Source: Actinobacteria bacterium OV320 | Lineage (GTDB): Bacteria; Actinomycetota; Actinomycetes; Streptomycetales; Streptomycetaceae | Reading direction: 5' to 3' | Length of the DNA: 64,000 nt | Assembly (NCBI GenBank): GCA_001298545.1 | Contig: LJCX01000029.1 | Location: forward strand, 124,001 to 188,000 | Shown: positions 1 through 8,229 of the stretch, piece after piece | Position numbering within the stretch: position 1 is the first letter of the stretch | Layout of the letters: the number at the start of each line of letters is the position of its first letter | Program-made: the position numbers and the translations under genes | The notes under the pieces: generated by a model | What the model saw: only the letters and a program-made list of their open reading frames with translations | Database searches by the model: none | What the model was told of the DNA's origin: nothing

Positions 1-33
1 AACGGCCGACAAAATCTATCAATCGGAGGCGAT

Positions 34-93
34 ATGAGGACCATGAGGGCTATGTATACACAAAGAATGGAATTAGCCTTTAAAGAGTTTTAA
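34..93 (+). CDS. Possible 19-codon small ORF
   Basis: A GGAGG-type ribosome site at 25-29 precedes an ATG at 34, and the frame closes with TAA at 93. It encodes 19 residues with no recognisable motif. The codon at 73-75 is TTA, the rare leucine codon read by the bldA tRNA in Streptomyces. The surrounding DNA is AT-richer than the rest of the window. It could be the tail of a decayed gene or a leader peptide; nothing else supports expression. Confidence 0.25.
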   Translation: MRTMRAMYTQRMELAFKEF

Positions 94-196
94 GTCATCG
101 AGGGTGCCTGTGGCCTTGTGTTAAAAGCGAGCGTTATGGCAATGTGACCAAGCGGGCGTTGCTTGGGTTCGAGCTTCGAACATATAGTCGGTTCTC

Positions 197-580
197 ATGA
201 ATCGAGTGCTCTGCAAGCGCATTGGCGTCACCATAGCGGCTGCATTCTCGGCGATTGTTTTGTCCATCGCACCTGCGGCGGCAATCACCGACATCACCAT
301 CTCGGCCGCCCAGGGCAAGATGACCTTCCATGACGACGGTGACGTATTCGAGGTGTGTGACACGAAGGCAGACGGAGCAGCCGTTCTGGGACGGCTGTAC
401 TACAAGCCTATCGGCGGTGACTGGTACGTGACGGATGAAGAAGAAGACGGCGGCGACGCCGACTGTGACAAAATGCCGCATGATATCAACGGCGTAGGCA
501 GCTATCAGATGAAGCTGTACTGGTTGGGAACGGGTTACCCTGGCGTTCTGATCGCCACAAGTCGGACCTTCAACGAGTAA
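197..580 (+). CDS. Small secreted hypothetical protein
   Basis: This encodes 127 residues with a classical Sec signal peptide: a basic start (MNRVLCKRIG), a hydrophobic core to about residue 26, and a likely cleavage after APAAA. The mature part of about 100 residues is acidic, with a run of Glu/Asp near residues 75-85. It has two cysteines (in EVCDTK and DADCDK) that could form one disulfide. I do not recognise the family. Base composition and codon use are less GC-biased than in neighbouring genes, suggesting recent acquisition. It stands alone, with a decayed region downstream. An exported role is inferred only from the signal peptide. Confidence 0.65.
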   Translation: MNRVLCKRIGVTIAAAFSAIVLSIAPAAAITDITISAAQGKMTFHDDGDVFEVCDTKADGAAVLGRLYYKPIGGDWYVTDEEEDGGDADCDKMPHDINGVGSYQMKLYWLGTGYPGVLIATSRTFNE

Positions 581-1035
581 TCATGCGTAAGGCTGCGGAG
601 AGCAGAACAGTGGTCCTCGCGAAGTGATCATGTGCCTCAGTGGCCGATGGCTGGTTCGAGGGGGAGGGTGTCCTCGCCCAGGGCCCTCGGGGAGAGTTCT
701 GTAGATCCCGGTTTGGTCAGATGACCAACGGTGGCCGGAGATGAGACGAGCACGGCTTTTGTGGATCATGGAGTTGCCTACGCTCCCGGATCAGCAAGGC
801 TGCCGTGCTCGTCCTTCCATTCTCTCTCGTGTCCGTGTCTGTCGGCACGGCCCCCTCTTCGTCCGTTGCCCAGGCCGGGAAGGTGCATCCGTCCGGTTTT
901 GTTGCAGGCCCCGGCCGCGGTACCCGATCCCCGGAATCCAACGTGGAGTGCGCCACCATCTGTCCACGCTGCTGGCAATCGGGGTACGCGATGACGGCGG
1001 CCAGCCACAACTTCCTGGTCGCGATAGCGGAGTGA
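581..1035 (+). other. Stretch without a convincing gene
   Basis: About 450 bases follow the secreted-protein gene. Open frames exist on both strands, but all are arginine/proline/serine-rich shadows without a good ribosome site, hydrophobic pattern or motif. I see no promoter, RNA gene or repeat here. The stretch probably belongs to the same decayed segment as the broken frame that follows. Confidence 0.4.
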
Positions 1036-1461
1036 GCCGCCGCTGTGACCAGCCGGTACTGGCCCGGTTGGGGGTCTCTCCGATCCGTCCGCGGCCGCTT
1101 CTGGGCTCCGGGAGAGCGAACGTTGCGGAATGTCTTCGCCTGGGGCGATCCCAGCGCCCTCGCATCGGCTGGATTCGCCCGGCTCACCGCGCTGACACCG
1201 GCCCTGGTGGGGTAGCTGGGCCCGGATGGCGTTGCGGAGCGTGAACAGCGTCGCGCTCGCACCTACCTTCTCGCGGCCACCGCCCTGACCGCCCACCACA
1301 GCGACGCCTACCACCTCCAGCAGCAACACTGGCGAGCCCTGCACCAGACTTGGGCCGCCATCAGCTACTACTAACGGCGCGGCGACCCCCTGCCCGCCCG
1401 CCTCTACCTTTGGCGACAACCCGAGCAGAACCGATCACAACATCAAGATCTGAGGCTGTAG
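1036..1461 (+). pseudogene. Decayed reading frame, two in-frame stops
   Basis: One plus-strand frame reads as plausible actinobacterial protein but is interrupted by TAG at 1213 and TAA at 1372 before ending with TAG at 1459. The most protein-like stretch (about 1216-1371) is alanine-rich and predicted helical, with AREQ-like, HHSDAYHLQQ and WRALHQTWAA segments. A PLPARLYLW segment lies after the second stop. There is no start codon with a ribosome site. The composition resembles accessory proteins of actinomycete plasmids and integrative elements, but I cannot name the family. A non-coding origin is not excluded. Confidence 0.35.
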
Positions 1462-1770
1462 CACTGGGGGGCCGCTGAGAGGTCAGCACCTACTCAGCAC
1501 ATGAACCATGATCAGCGGCGACCTACGCCAACGAACAGCAAGATCTAATCAGCCCGGCAGCCTTCCTTATCTGCAGGTTTGCCAAGGACGGGTGACACAC
1601 GCTAAGCAACAAGCCGGAAGTGCTGCCTGTTCAACAGTCGGCCGGTCGCTGTGGCACGGAAGTGACCGTTCCGCCACGGTGTGCGCGCCCCGCCACAGCC
1701 GCCCCCGCTCCGGGAACCGTCCGGCCGTCCCGCGTCGTCCCCCCAACGGATCGAAGGAAAGGTGGGCGGG

Positions 1771-2229
1771 ATGGGCGCCTGGCAGCCGCTGCCGGACGGG
1801 CTGCCGTCCGAGGTACGACACTTCGTGGAGCAGTTGCGGCAGCTCAAGGACGGTACGGGCCTCAGCCTGGCCTCGCTCGGCGCGCGCACCGCGTACAGCA
1901 AGTCCTCCTGGCAGCGCTATCTCAACGCCGTCCAGCCGCCGCCCCGGCAGGCCGTCGCCGCGCTGTGCCGGGTGGCGGGTCTGGCCGGCGCGGACGCCGA
2001 ACGGCACGTCGTGCGCTGGGAGTTGGCCGTCGAGGTCTGGCCGCGGCCGATGCCGGCGAACCCGGCCGAGGAGTACCGGGACGACCCGACGATCCCCTGG
2101 TGGGACCGCCCGGAGGAGCCCGCCCCGCAGGCCTCGCCCCGGCCCGCCGGACGCCTGCTGCTGTACGCGGCCCTGCTTCTGCTGGCCCTGCTGTGCACCG
2201 CCGTCGGGGGAGCGGTCGTCTTCGGCTGA
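1771..2229 (+). CDS. XRE-type HTH protein with C-terminal membrane anchor
   Basis: The product is a 152-residue helix-turn-helix protein. The ATG at 1771 is chosen because GGAAAGG (1756-1762) sits just upstream; in-frame ATGs further upstream lack one. Residues about 10-75 form the XRE-like domain, with TGLSLASLGARTAYSKSSW as the recognition part. A charged Pro/Trp-rich linker follows. Residues about 128-150 form one strongly hydrophobic helix ending in VVFG, so the protein probably sits in the membrane with its DNA-binding domain in the cytoplasm. The next gene encodes a longer protein with the same architecture and similar HTH (YSKxSWxRYLN), so the two look like a duplicated pair. The target is unknown. 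Confidence 0.75.
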   Translation: MGAWQPLPDGLPSEVRHFVEQLRQLKDGTGLSLASLGARTAYSKSSWQRYLNAVQPPPRQAVAALCRVAGLAGADAERHVVRWELAVEVWPRPMPANPAEEYRDDPTIPWWDRPEEPAPQASPRPAGRLLLYAALLLLALLCTAVGGAVVFG

Positions 2230-2230
2230 T

Positions 2231-2297
2231 GTGCGTTCGTCGTGCGGATGTGCGCTCGTCGTGTCGATACGTTGACAGTTCGGGTATCTGTCCCGAA
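2231..2297. promoter_or_regulatory. Tandem 19-bp repeat and palindrome before second XRE gene
   Basis: Two adjacent 19-bp units (2231-2249 and 2250-2268) match at about 16 of 19 positions. A TTGACA -35-like hexamer (2272-2277) follows. Overlapping it is an inverted repeat with arms TTCGGG and CCCGAA (2279-2297, 7-base spacer). This lies 60 bases before the start of the DUF2690 gene and looks like a promoter/operator. Autoregulation by one of the XRE proteins is inferred. Confidence 0.5.
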
Positions 2298-2356
2298 TCG
2301 TCTCGTCATCGGGGCTAACGTGACCAATGGGGGACTTGGCGGAGGGAGGGGGTTCG

Positions 2357-3367
2357 ATGGCTCGCTGGAGGGCATTGCCCGGTGAACTCGACCCGCAGGT
2401 GAGGGAGTTCGCCGAGCAGTTGCGGCGGGTCGTGGACCGCACGGGACTGAGTGTCGCGGCGGTGGCCGACCGTACGGGCTACAGCAAGGCGTCCTGGGAG
2501 CGGTATCTCAACGGCCGGCTGCTCGCCCCCAAGGGCGCGATCGTCGCGCTGGCCGAGGTCACCGGCACACCTCCCATCCATCTCACCACCATGTGGGAAC
2601 TGGCCGAGCGGGCCTGGAGCCGCTCGGAGACACGGCACGACCGGACCATGGAGGCCGTCCGGATCTCCCAGGCGCGGGCCGCGCTGGGGGAGTTCGGGCC
2701 GGCGCCCGATGTGCGCGAGTTCGACGCGGGCCGGATGGCGTTGACCCCGGGCGTCGCGGGACCGGCGGGCGTGTCACCGACGATGCCGGTGTCGCGGGAG
2801 ACGCGAGAGGCGCGGCGGACGCGGGAGGCGCGGGAGAAGCGCGGTTCCGCGGGGGGTGCCCCGGGTGGTTCCGGCCCCCGGCGCGCGACGCTGTTCGTCG
2901 CGGGGGTCGTGGGGGTGGTGACGATCGTCGTCGGCGCGTTCCTGCTGACCGACGCAGGGGACCCGCGGCAGGCGGTGGGCACCACCGGGTCGCCGTCGCC
3001 CTCCCCGGCCGCGCCGAGCACCGCCCTGCCCTCCGGGGTGCTGTGCGCCGGCGCCGACTGCACGGGCCGGGACGCGGAGGAGATGGGGTGCAGCGGCGAC
3101 CTCGTGACGACGGCGAAGAGCGCGACGGTCGGGACGACCCTGGTCGAGGTCCGCTACAGCAGGACCTGCGGGGCGGCCTGGGGCCGGATCACCGGGGCCG
3201 CGCAGGGCGACGAGGTGCGGGTGACCGTGGGTCCGGTGCGGCAGACCGGCGCCGTCACGGTGGCCGGCGACCCGATCGCGTACACCCCGATGGTGGCGGT
3301 GAGGAGCGCGTCGGACGCGACGGCGTGCGCGGTGCTGGCGTCGGGGCAGCAGGGGTGCACGCCCTGA
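2357..3367 (+). CDS. Membrane-anchored XRE regulator with DUF2690 domain
   Basis: The product has 336 residues. The ATG at 2357 is preferred because a GGAGGGAGGGGG ribosome site (2341-2352) precedes it. Residues about 10-75 are an XRE-type HTH (TGLSVAAVADRTGYSKASW). A long basic, Glu/Arg-rich linker follows, then one transmembrane helix at about residues 180-203, then a Ser/Pro-rich stretch. The exterior DUF2690 domain (about 225-336) carries cysteines at CAGADCTG, MGC, RTC and ACAV plus QQGC, typical of disulfide-bonded extracytoplasmic modules. The architecture suggests a one-component sensor with an outside domain and inside DNA-binding domain. The ligand and targets are unknown. It is the larger relative of the preceding gene. 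Confidence 0.8.
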   Translation: MARWRALPGELDPQVREFAEQLRRVVDRTGLSVAAVADRTGYSKASWERYLNGRLLAPKGAIVALAEVTGTPPIHLTTMWELAERAWSRSETRHDRTMEAVRISQARAALGEFGPAPDVREFDAGRMALTPGVAGPAGVSPTMPVSRETREARRTREAREKRGSAGGAPGGSGPRRATLFVAGVVGVVTIVVGAFLLTDAGDPRQAVGTTGSPSPSPAAPSTALPSGVLCAGADCTGRDAEEMGCSGDLVTTAKSATVGTTLVEVRYSRTCGAAWGRITGAAQGDEVRVTVGPVRQTGAVTVAGDPIAYTPMVAVRSASDATACAVLASGQQGCTP

Positions 3368-3710
3368 GACGGCCCAACGCCGGGCCCGGCGCTGGGCCGA
3401 ACGAGTGAGGTGAGCGGCGTCCGTGGAACCTGGCGCAAAAAAGTCGGAGCGGGCAGGAATACCCGCCTCCGCCCCGGGCACGCGAACCGTACCCCCACGG
3501 GAGTCCGGCGCGACCCGGTACCCCCACCACGGCGGCCGCTCGGTTCCACCTCTCCCGGACCGGCGGCCGCCGCTTTCCGTACGGCCGGGGCCGCTCCACC
3601 GGGACCGCCGCGGCCACTGCGGCCGGGCAGCCGGGACCACTCTGTGGGACGGGCCACACAACCCCGGCCGCCCGGGATCCCGGCGGCGCGATAGCCTGAC
3701 CGCTGGTTGG
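3368..3710. other. Long GC-rich leader region upstream of mdh
   Basis: About 340 bases separate the DUF2690 gene from the mdh operator. No frame on either strand has a convincing start or motif; the products are Pro/Arg-rich shadows. I see no clear terminator for the upstream gene. The end nearest mdh contains the palindrome described separately. Confidence 0.4.
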
Positions 3711-3730
3711 ATCTCTTGATACCAAGAGAT
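3711..3730. promoter_or_regulatory. TamR-like palindromic operator upstream of mdh
   Basis: The sequence ATCTCTTGATACCAAGAGAT has perfect 8-base arms (ATCTCTTG and CAAGAGAT) around a 4-base centre, 65 bases before the mdh ATG. In S. coelicolor the MarR-family regulator TamR, which responds to citrate and trans-aconitate, is known to control tam, aconitase and malate dehydrogenase through similar palindromes. Assignment to TamR rests on gene context and symmetry. No tamR gene is in this window. Confidence 0.55.
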
Positions 3731-3795
3731 CGATCATTTGTACGTCCCACCAGGGGCAGGGACGCCCCACCGACAGCTGTCATACGGAGAACGCC

Positions 3796-4785
3796 ATGAC
3801 CCGCACTCCCGTGAACGTCACCGTCACCGGCGCGGCCGGCCAGATCGGTTACGCCCTGCTCTTCCGCATCGCCTCCGGCCAGCTGCTCGGCGCGGACGTG
3901 CCGGTCAAGCTGCGCCTGCTGGAGATCACCCCCGCGCTGAAGGCCGCCGAGGGCACCGCCATGGAGCTCGACGACTGCGCGTTCCCGCTGCTCCAGGGCA
4001 TCGACATCAGCGACGACCCGAACGTCGCCTTCGACGGCGCCAACGTCGCCCTCCTCGTCGGCGCCCGCCCGCGCACCAAGGGCATGGAGCGCGGTGACCT
4101 CCTCGAGGCCAACGGCGGCATCTTCAAGCCGCAGGGCAAGGCCATCAACGACCACGCCGCGGACGACATCAAGGTCCTGGTCGTCGGCAACCCGGCCAAC
4201 ACCAACGCCCTGATCGCCCAGGCCGCCGCCCCGGACGTACCGGCCGAGCGCTTCACCGCGATGACCCGCCTCGACCACAACCGCGCGCTGACCCAGCTCG
4301 CGAAGAAGACGGGCTCGACGGTCGCCGACATCAAGCGGCTGACCATCTGGGGCAACCACTCCACGACCCAGTACCCGGACATCTTCCACGCCACGATCGC
4401 CGGCAAGAACGCGGCCGAGACCGTGAACGACGAGAAGTGGCTGGCCGAGGACTTCATCCCGACCGTCGCCAAGCGCGGCGCGGCCATCATCGAGGCGCGT
4501 GGCGCGTCCTCCGCCGCCTCCGCCGCCAACGCGGCCATCGACCACGTGCACACCTGGGTCAACGGCACGGCGGACGGCGACTGGGCCTCCATGGGCATCC
4601 CGTCGGACGGCTCATACGGCGTCCCGGAGGGCCTCATCTCCTCCTTCCCGGTCACCACCAAGGACGGCTCGTACGAGATCGTCCAGGGCCTGGACATCAA
4701 CGAGTTCTCCCGCGCCCGCATCGACGCGTCGGTGCAGGAGCTGGCGGAGGAGCGCGAGGCGGTCCGCGCCCTCGGCCTCATCTGA
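3796..4785 (+). CDS. mdh: Malate dehydrogenase
   Basis: This NAD-dependent enzyme interconverts malate and oxaloacetate in the TCA cycle. The 329-residue length is normal. It has the N-terminal Rossmann motif GAAGQIGYALLFRIA (about residues 10-24), the substrate-binding MERGDLLEANG segment, the NPANTN motif, LDHNRA, and the catalytic histidine in IWGNHSTTQYPD. The ATG follows a GGAGAACGCC ribosome site. The gene is monocistronic: a 20-base palindrome lies upstream and a strong hairpin terminator directly downstream, facing the convergent conflict-system operon. sdhA and sdhB, from the same pathway, lie at the far right end of the window. Confidence 0.98.
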   Translation: MTRTPVNVTVTGAAGQIGYALLFRIASGQLLGADVPVKLRLLEITPALKAAEGTAMELDDCAFPLLQGIDISDDPNVAFDGANVALLVGARPRTKGMERGDLLEANGGIFKPQGKAINDHAADDIKVLVVGNPANTNALIAQAAAPDVPAERFTAMTRLDHNRALTQLAKKTGSTVADIKRLTIWGNHSTTQYPDIFHATIAGKNAAETVNDEKWLAEDFIPTVAKRGAAIIEARGASSAASAANAAIDHVHTWVNGTADGDWASMGIPSDGSYGVPEGLISSFPVTTKDGSYEIVQGLDINEFSRARIDASVQELAEEREAVRALGLI

Positions 4786-4822
4786 GTCCTGCCGGCCGGT
4801 CCCTGACCGCTGCCGACCGTTT

Positions 4823-4858
4823 CTGATCCCCGGGTGGCTTCGGCCGCCCGGGGATCAG
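4823..4858. terminator. Bidirectional hairpin terminator between convergent operons
   Basis: The arms 4823-4838 and 4843-4858 pair almost perfectly (one T-G wobble) around a TTCG tetraloop. The hairpin lies 38 bases after mdh and includes the stop codon (4855-4857) of the convergent 1116-residue gene, so it likely ends transcription from both sides. No U-tract follows, as is common in Streptomyces. Confidence 0.8.
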
Positions 4859-7800
4859 TGCGTCCGGGTCCTGACGACCCGCTCGGCCAGGTCGAGGAAC
4901 TCGTTCAGGGTCGGCGGCCGCAGCTGGCTCAGCTCCCGGTCCTGGAAGCGCGGAGAGCTCAGCGCCCGGTCGAAGGGGACCGCGATCACCTGGTTCACGC
5001 TCACCCCGATACGGCTTGCCAGGGCGGCCGGTACCCGCCGGGCGGAGGGCCCCTCGACCTCGGTGACGACGATGATCGCCTCGTCGGCCAGCCGCCAGCG
5101 GCGAGCGGCGCGCAGCCGCTCGAGGACCTGCCGGGCGGCGGTGAGGAACCAGTCCGCGGTGCCGCAGCACAGGATCAGCCGGTCGGTCAGGTCCAGCACG
5201 GTGTCCGCCGAGTCGTCGAGCCGCTGCGGGGCCCAGTCGGTGAGCACGAAGGAGTAGAAGGGCTCCGTCCGGGCCAGCACATGCTCATAGGCCTGGGCGT
5301 GCACCAGGTTCGGGTTGGCGTGGCCGGTGGGGTGCGCGGCCACTTCCAGCCCGGACGGCAGACGGGTGGTGAGGGCGCGGACCTCGTCGTACGGGGAGTC
5401 GGCGGGAAGACCCGCGAGATCGCGCACGGTAGCCGGGTTACGGTCCGTCAGGAAGCGGCCCAGGGCCCCCTCGTGGGCCGCCCCGTCGAGGGCCAGGACG
5501 GGCTCGCCCCGGACGGAGGCGAGCAGGGAGCCGAGCACCATGGTGGTGGTCGCCCGCCCGCTGTAGTGGTAGGCACCGACGACGGTGAGGCGCCTGCCGT
5601 GGCGCAGCGGCGTCCGCAGCCTGGCCAGCCGGGCCTCCGCCGCACGGCGGGCGGCGCCGAAGCGGGGCGGGCGCAGGGCCGACGGCGCGCCGGCGCCCGC
5701 CGGGGCGGCGGCCGGCGGCAGGGCGAGCGGAACGCGCTCCGTGGGCAGTGCGTTGACCGCGGACGCCGGCGGGACGGTGCGGGTGACGCGGGACTGGGCG
5801 ATGTACCGGGCCAGGACGTCCGCGACCTCGGCCGCGCTGGGCCGCTCGGCCGGGTCCGCGGCCAGGCAGCGCAGGACGCGCCGCCGCAGTTGCTTCCAGG
5901 TGTCGCCCTGCCACAGGTGCATGCCCTCCGGGCGGCCGGGCAGTTCCCAGCCCGCCTTGCTGCTGACGATCTGGAGCAGCTCGCCCAGCGCGCGCACGTT
6001 GTCCTCGGGGGTCGGCGCGGGCCCTGTGCCCGCGTACGCGCCGTCCACGGCGCAGTCGGACAGGTCCGTGAGGACGACCGACCGGCGCAGCACGTGGATG
6101 TTCTCGGCGTTGAGGTCCGTGGGGACGATTCCGTGCAGGTGGCACAGGGCCAGGGCGCTGGCGAGGTGCCAGCCGACGACCAGCGCGGTGATCTTGTCGA
6201 AGGGGGCGCGGCCCCCCGCGTGGGCCGCGTTGAAGATGTCCGACAGGACCGCCAGGCTGGGCTGCTGCGGGCCGTCGCCGATCGGAGCCACCGCCAGCCA
6301 GGGCCGTTCGTCGCGGACCCCGGTGGCGAGCAGGGCGGGGGCGTACTGGCCGCCCAGCCGGCGCAGCGCCTCCGTCTCGGCCGCCAGGGCGTCGCCGGCC
6401 GGGAGTTCGGGGCGCGGGGTGCGGACCAGGGCGCGGCCGCCCTGCTGGTCGACGCCCTCGTACTCCACCGTCCGTCGCAGTCGTCGGCGTCGCAGCAGCA
6501 GGTACGGTCCGAGGTGCCGCGGGTCGTCCTCGATCAGCCGGGTCCAGCCGTCCGCCGACTCGGCGCTGCGGCCGCGCCCCGCTTCCAGCCCCTGCGCCTC
6601 CCGCTCGAACGACACCCCGAAGCGGGTGAGCAGCCGGCGTTCGACGCTGGTGAACGGGCGGTGGCTGCCCGGGAGATGGGCCGGGCCGTCCGGGTGGGCG
6701 AGCCAGGCGGGGAAGTCGGGTGAATGGCCCGCGAGTTGTTCCAGGCGCTGTCCGATGCTGCGGCTGGTCCTGAGGAGTTCGGCCTGCGGAACCGCGTCCA
6801 GGAGCACCAGTCTGGAGGTGTCGGAGAAGTCGAAGACCTGGTGCTTGGCGGGCAGTGGACCCGGCACCGGCGCGGGGTGCGGGCGCATGAGTCCGCCGAG
6901 GAAGACCTCCGCGAGGTGGGCGGTCCGAGCCCGCCACGGGACCGCCGTCTGCACGAGCCGCATCACCGGCACGGTCAGCGGCGACACGGCCGCCAGATGC
7001 GCCGCGAGCCGGTAGGCCTCCGGGGTGGCGGCGTCCCGGAAGTGCTGGGCGTCGCCCGGGTCGGGGGCGGGTCCGGACGCGCTGTACCGGCCTGGCCGGG
7101 AGAGCAGGGGCAGCGGGACCGTGGCGCCGGGGGAGGCCAGAAGATGGGCCCAGTTCCGCAGGGAGGCGGCCGTCGGCTCCAGGACGGGTACCGGCACGCC
7201 GTCGAAGGCGGCGAGATCGGCCGGGAGGACCGGGTCGTTGATCTCCCAGGAGGTGTTGGCTCCGCCGATGCGCCGGGTCGTGGCCTGCCAGCGTTCGGCG
7301 CGGATGCCGGATCCCTCCCACAGGTCGGGCGGGAGCGTGTGCAGCACCGCGGTGGGTCCGCGGGAGGCCCACTGCGACAGCAGCCGGTGCAGCGACCCGC
7401 TGCGCCAGGAGGCACCCGTGCCGTCGCTGACGACGAGGACGAGGGTGTGTCCCGACGGGTCGCTGACCGAGCTGAGCGGCACGGGCGGGCTGTCGTGCCG
7501 GAAGGGGCGGGCGTGCAGCCGGGGTTCCTGAGCGCTGCGGGTGTCGAGGCCGAGGACGCGGTTGGTGGCGAAGGCGCCGAGCCGTTCGAGGAGGGTGCGC
7601 AGTTCCGCGCCGAGGCGGTGCCACAAAAGCATCGACAGGCCGTCGTCGACGAGCAGCACCAGATGCAGCCACCGTTCCTGCACGGGACGTTGCACCACGT
7701 CGGGCAGCCGGGTCTCGGCGAGTTCGGCGGCGGTGCGCTCCTCGTCGATCTCCAGACGGTGCGGGCTGGGGCGCCGGCGGCGCAACGGCCGGAGCGCGCG

Positions 7801-8205
7801 GGCCAGAGCCAGTTCGGCCGCGAGGGCCTTGTCCTCGGGCACCCGGACGGGCATCGCCCGGTTCGGCTCGGTGCTCGGCCGCAGCCGGATGTCGGGCAGC
7901 TGCGGCGGTGCCGGACGGGCCGACCCGTACAGCGAGGACGCGGTCAGGTCGGGCAGTTCCGGATCGTCGGGGTCGGGCGCGGTCCGCTCCCGGTCGGCCG
8001 CGTCGGCCTCGGGTGCGGATGGTTCGGCGTCCGCCGGGTGGTCGGCGCCGGTGGACCGGCCGAGCGGGGTGGCCGCTCCGGCGGGCAGCGCCCTGGCCAG
8101 CCACAGCACGTCGAGTACCTGGTCCGCGTCCAGCTCGTGCCCGCAGGCCCGCAGCACCCGCAGGGCCTCCGCGAGCCGTGCACCACCTTCCTGGGCCCCG
8201 GTCAC
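4855..8205 (-). CDS. vWA-pseudokinase-MinD-like protein of a VMAP ternary system (SAV_2336-type)
   Basis: This 1116-residue multidomain protein starts at a GTG preceded by AGGGGGG. Residues about 1-45 resemble the SAV_2336 N-terminal helical domain, followed by a disordered acidic linker. Residues about 175-350 look like a vWA fold: LHLVLLVDDGLSM replaces the DxSxS metal site, and VLVVSDGTGASW forms a second strand. Residues about 570-790 form a kinase-like domain with a recognisable catalytic loop (HGIVPTDLNAEN) and LTDLSD in place of DFG. There is no glycine loop and the usual lysine is not evident, so it is probably a pseudokinase. Residues about 870-1116 resemble MinD/ParA ATPases with a degenerate Walker A (SGRATTT). 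It is the last gene of the conflict operon, 24 bases after the MoxR gene. The vWA protein likely pairs with MoxR as in other MoxR/vWA machines. Confidence 0.8.
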   Translation of the reverse strand: MTGAQEGGARLAEALRVLRACGHELDADQVLDVLWLARALPAGAATPLGRSTGADHPADAEPSAPEADAADRERTAPDPDDPELPDLTASSLYGSARPAPPQLPDIRLRPSTEPNRAMPVRVPEDKALAAELALARALRPLRRRRPSPHRLEIDEERTAAELAETRLPDVVQRPVQERWLHLVLLVDDGLSMLLWHRLGAELRTLLERLGAFATNRVLGLDTRSAQEPRLHARPFRHDSPPVPLSSVSDPSGHTLVLVVSDGTGASWRSGSLHRLLSQWASRGPTAVLHTLPPDLWEGSGIRAERWQATTRRIGGANTSWEINDPVLPADLAAFDGVPVPVLEPTAASLRNWAHLLASPGATVPLPLLSRPGRYSASGPAPDPGDAQHFRDAATPEAYRLAAHLAAVSPLTVPVMRLVQTAVPWRARTAHLAEVFLGGLMRPHPAPVPGPLPAKHQVFDFSDTSRLVLLDAVPQAELLRTSRSIGQRLEQLAGHSPDFPAWLAHPDGPAHLPGSHRPFTSVERRLLTRFGVSFEREAQGLEAGRGRSAESADGWTRLIEDDPRHLGPYLLLRRRRLRRTVEYEGVDQQGGRALVRTPRPELPAGDALAAETEALRRLGGQYAPALLATGVRDERPWLAVAPIGDGPQQPSLAVLSDIFNAAHAGGRAPFDKITALVVGWHLASALALCHLHGIVPTDLNAENIHVLRRSVVLTDLSDCAVDGAYAGTGPAPTPEDNVRALGELLQIVSSKAGWELPGRPEGMHLWQGDTWKQLRRRVLRCLAADPAERPSAAEVADVLARYIAQSRVTRTVPPASAVNALPTERVPLALPPAAAPAGAGAPSALRPPRFGAARRAAEARLARLRTPLRHGRRLTVVGAYHYSGRATTTMVLGSLLASVRGEPVLALDGAAHEGALGRFLTDRNPATVRDLAGLPADSPYDEVRALTTRLPSGLEVAAHPTGHANPNLVHAQAYEHVLARTEPFYSFVLTDWAPQRLDDSADTVLDLTDRLILCCGTADWFLTAARQVLERLRAARRWRLADEAIIVVTEVEGPSARRVPAALASRIGVSVNQVIAVPFDRALSSPRFQDRELSQLRPPTLNEFLDLAERVVRTRTH

Positions 8206-8229
8206 CGCACCCCCCTGGTCACGGCCGCC

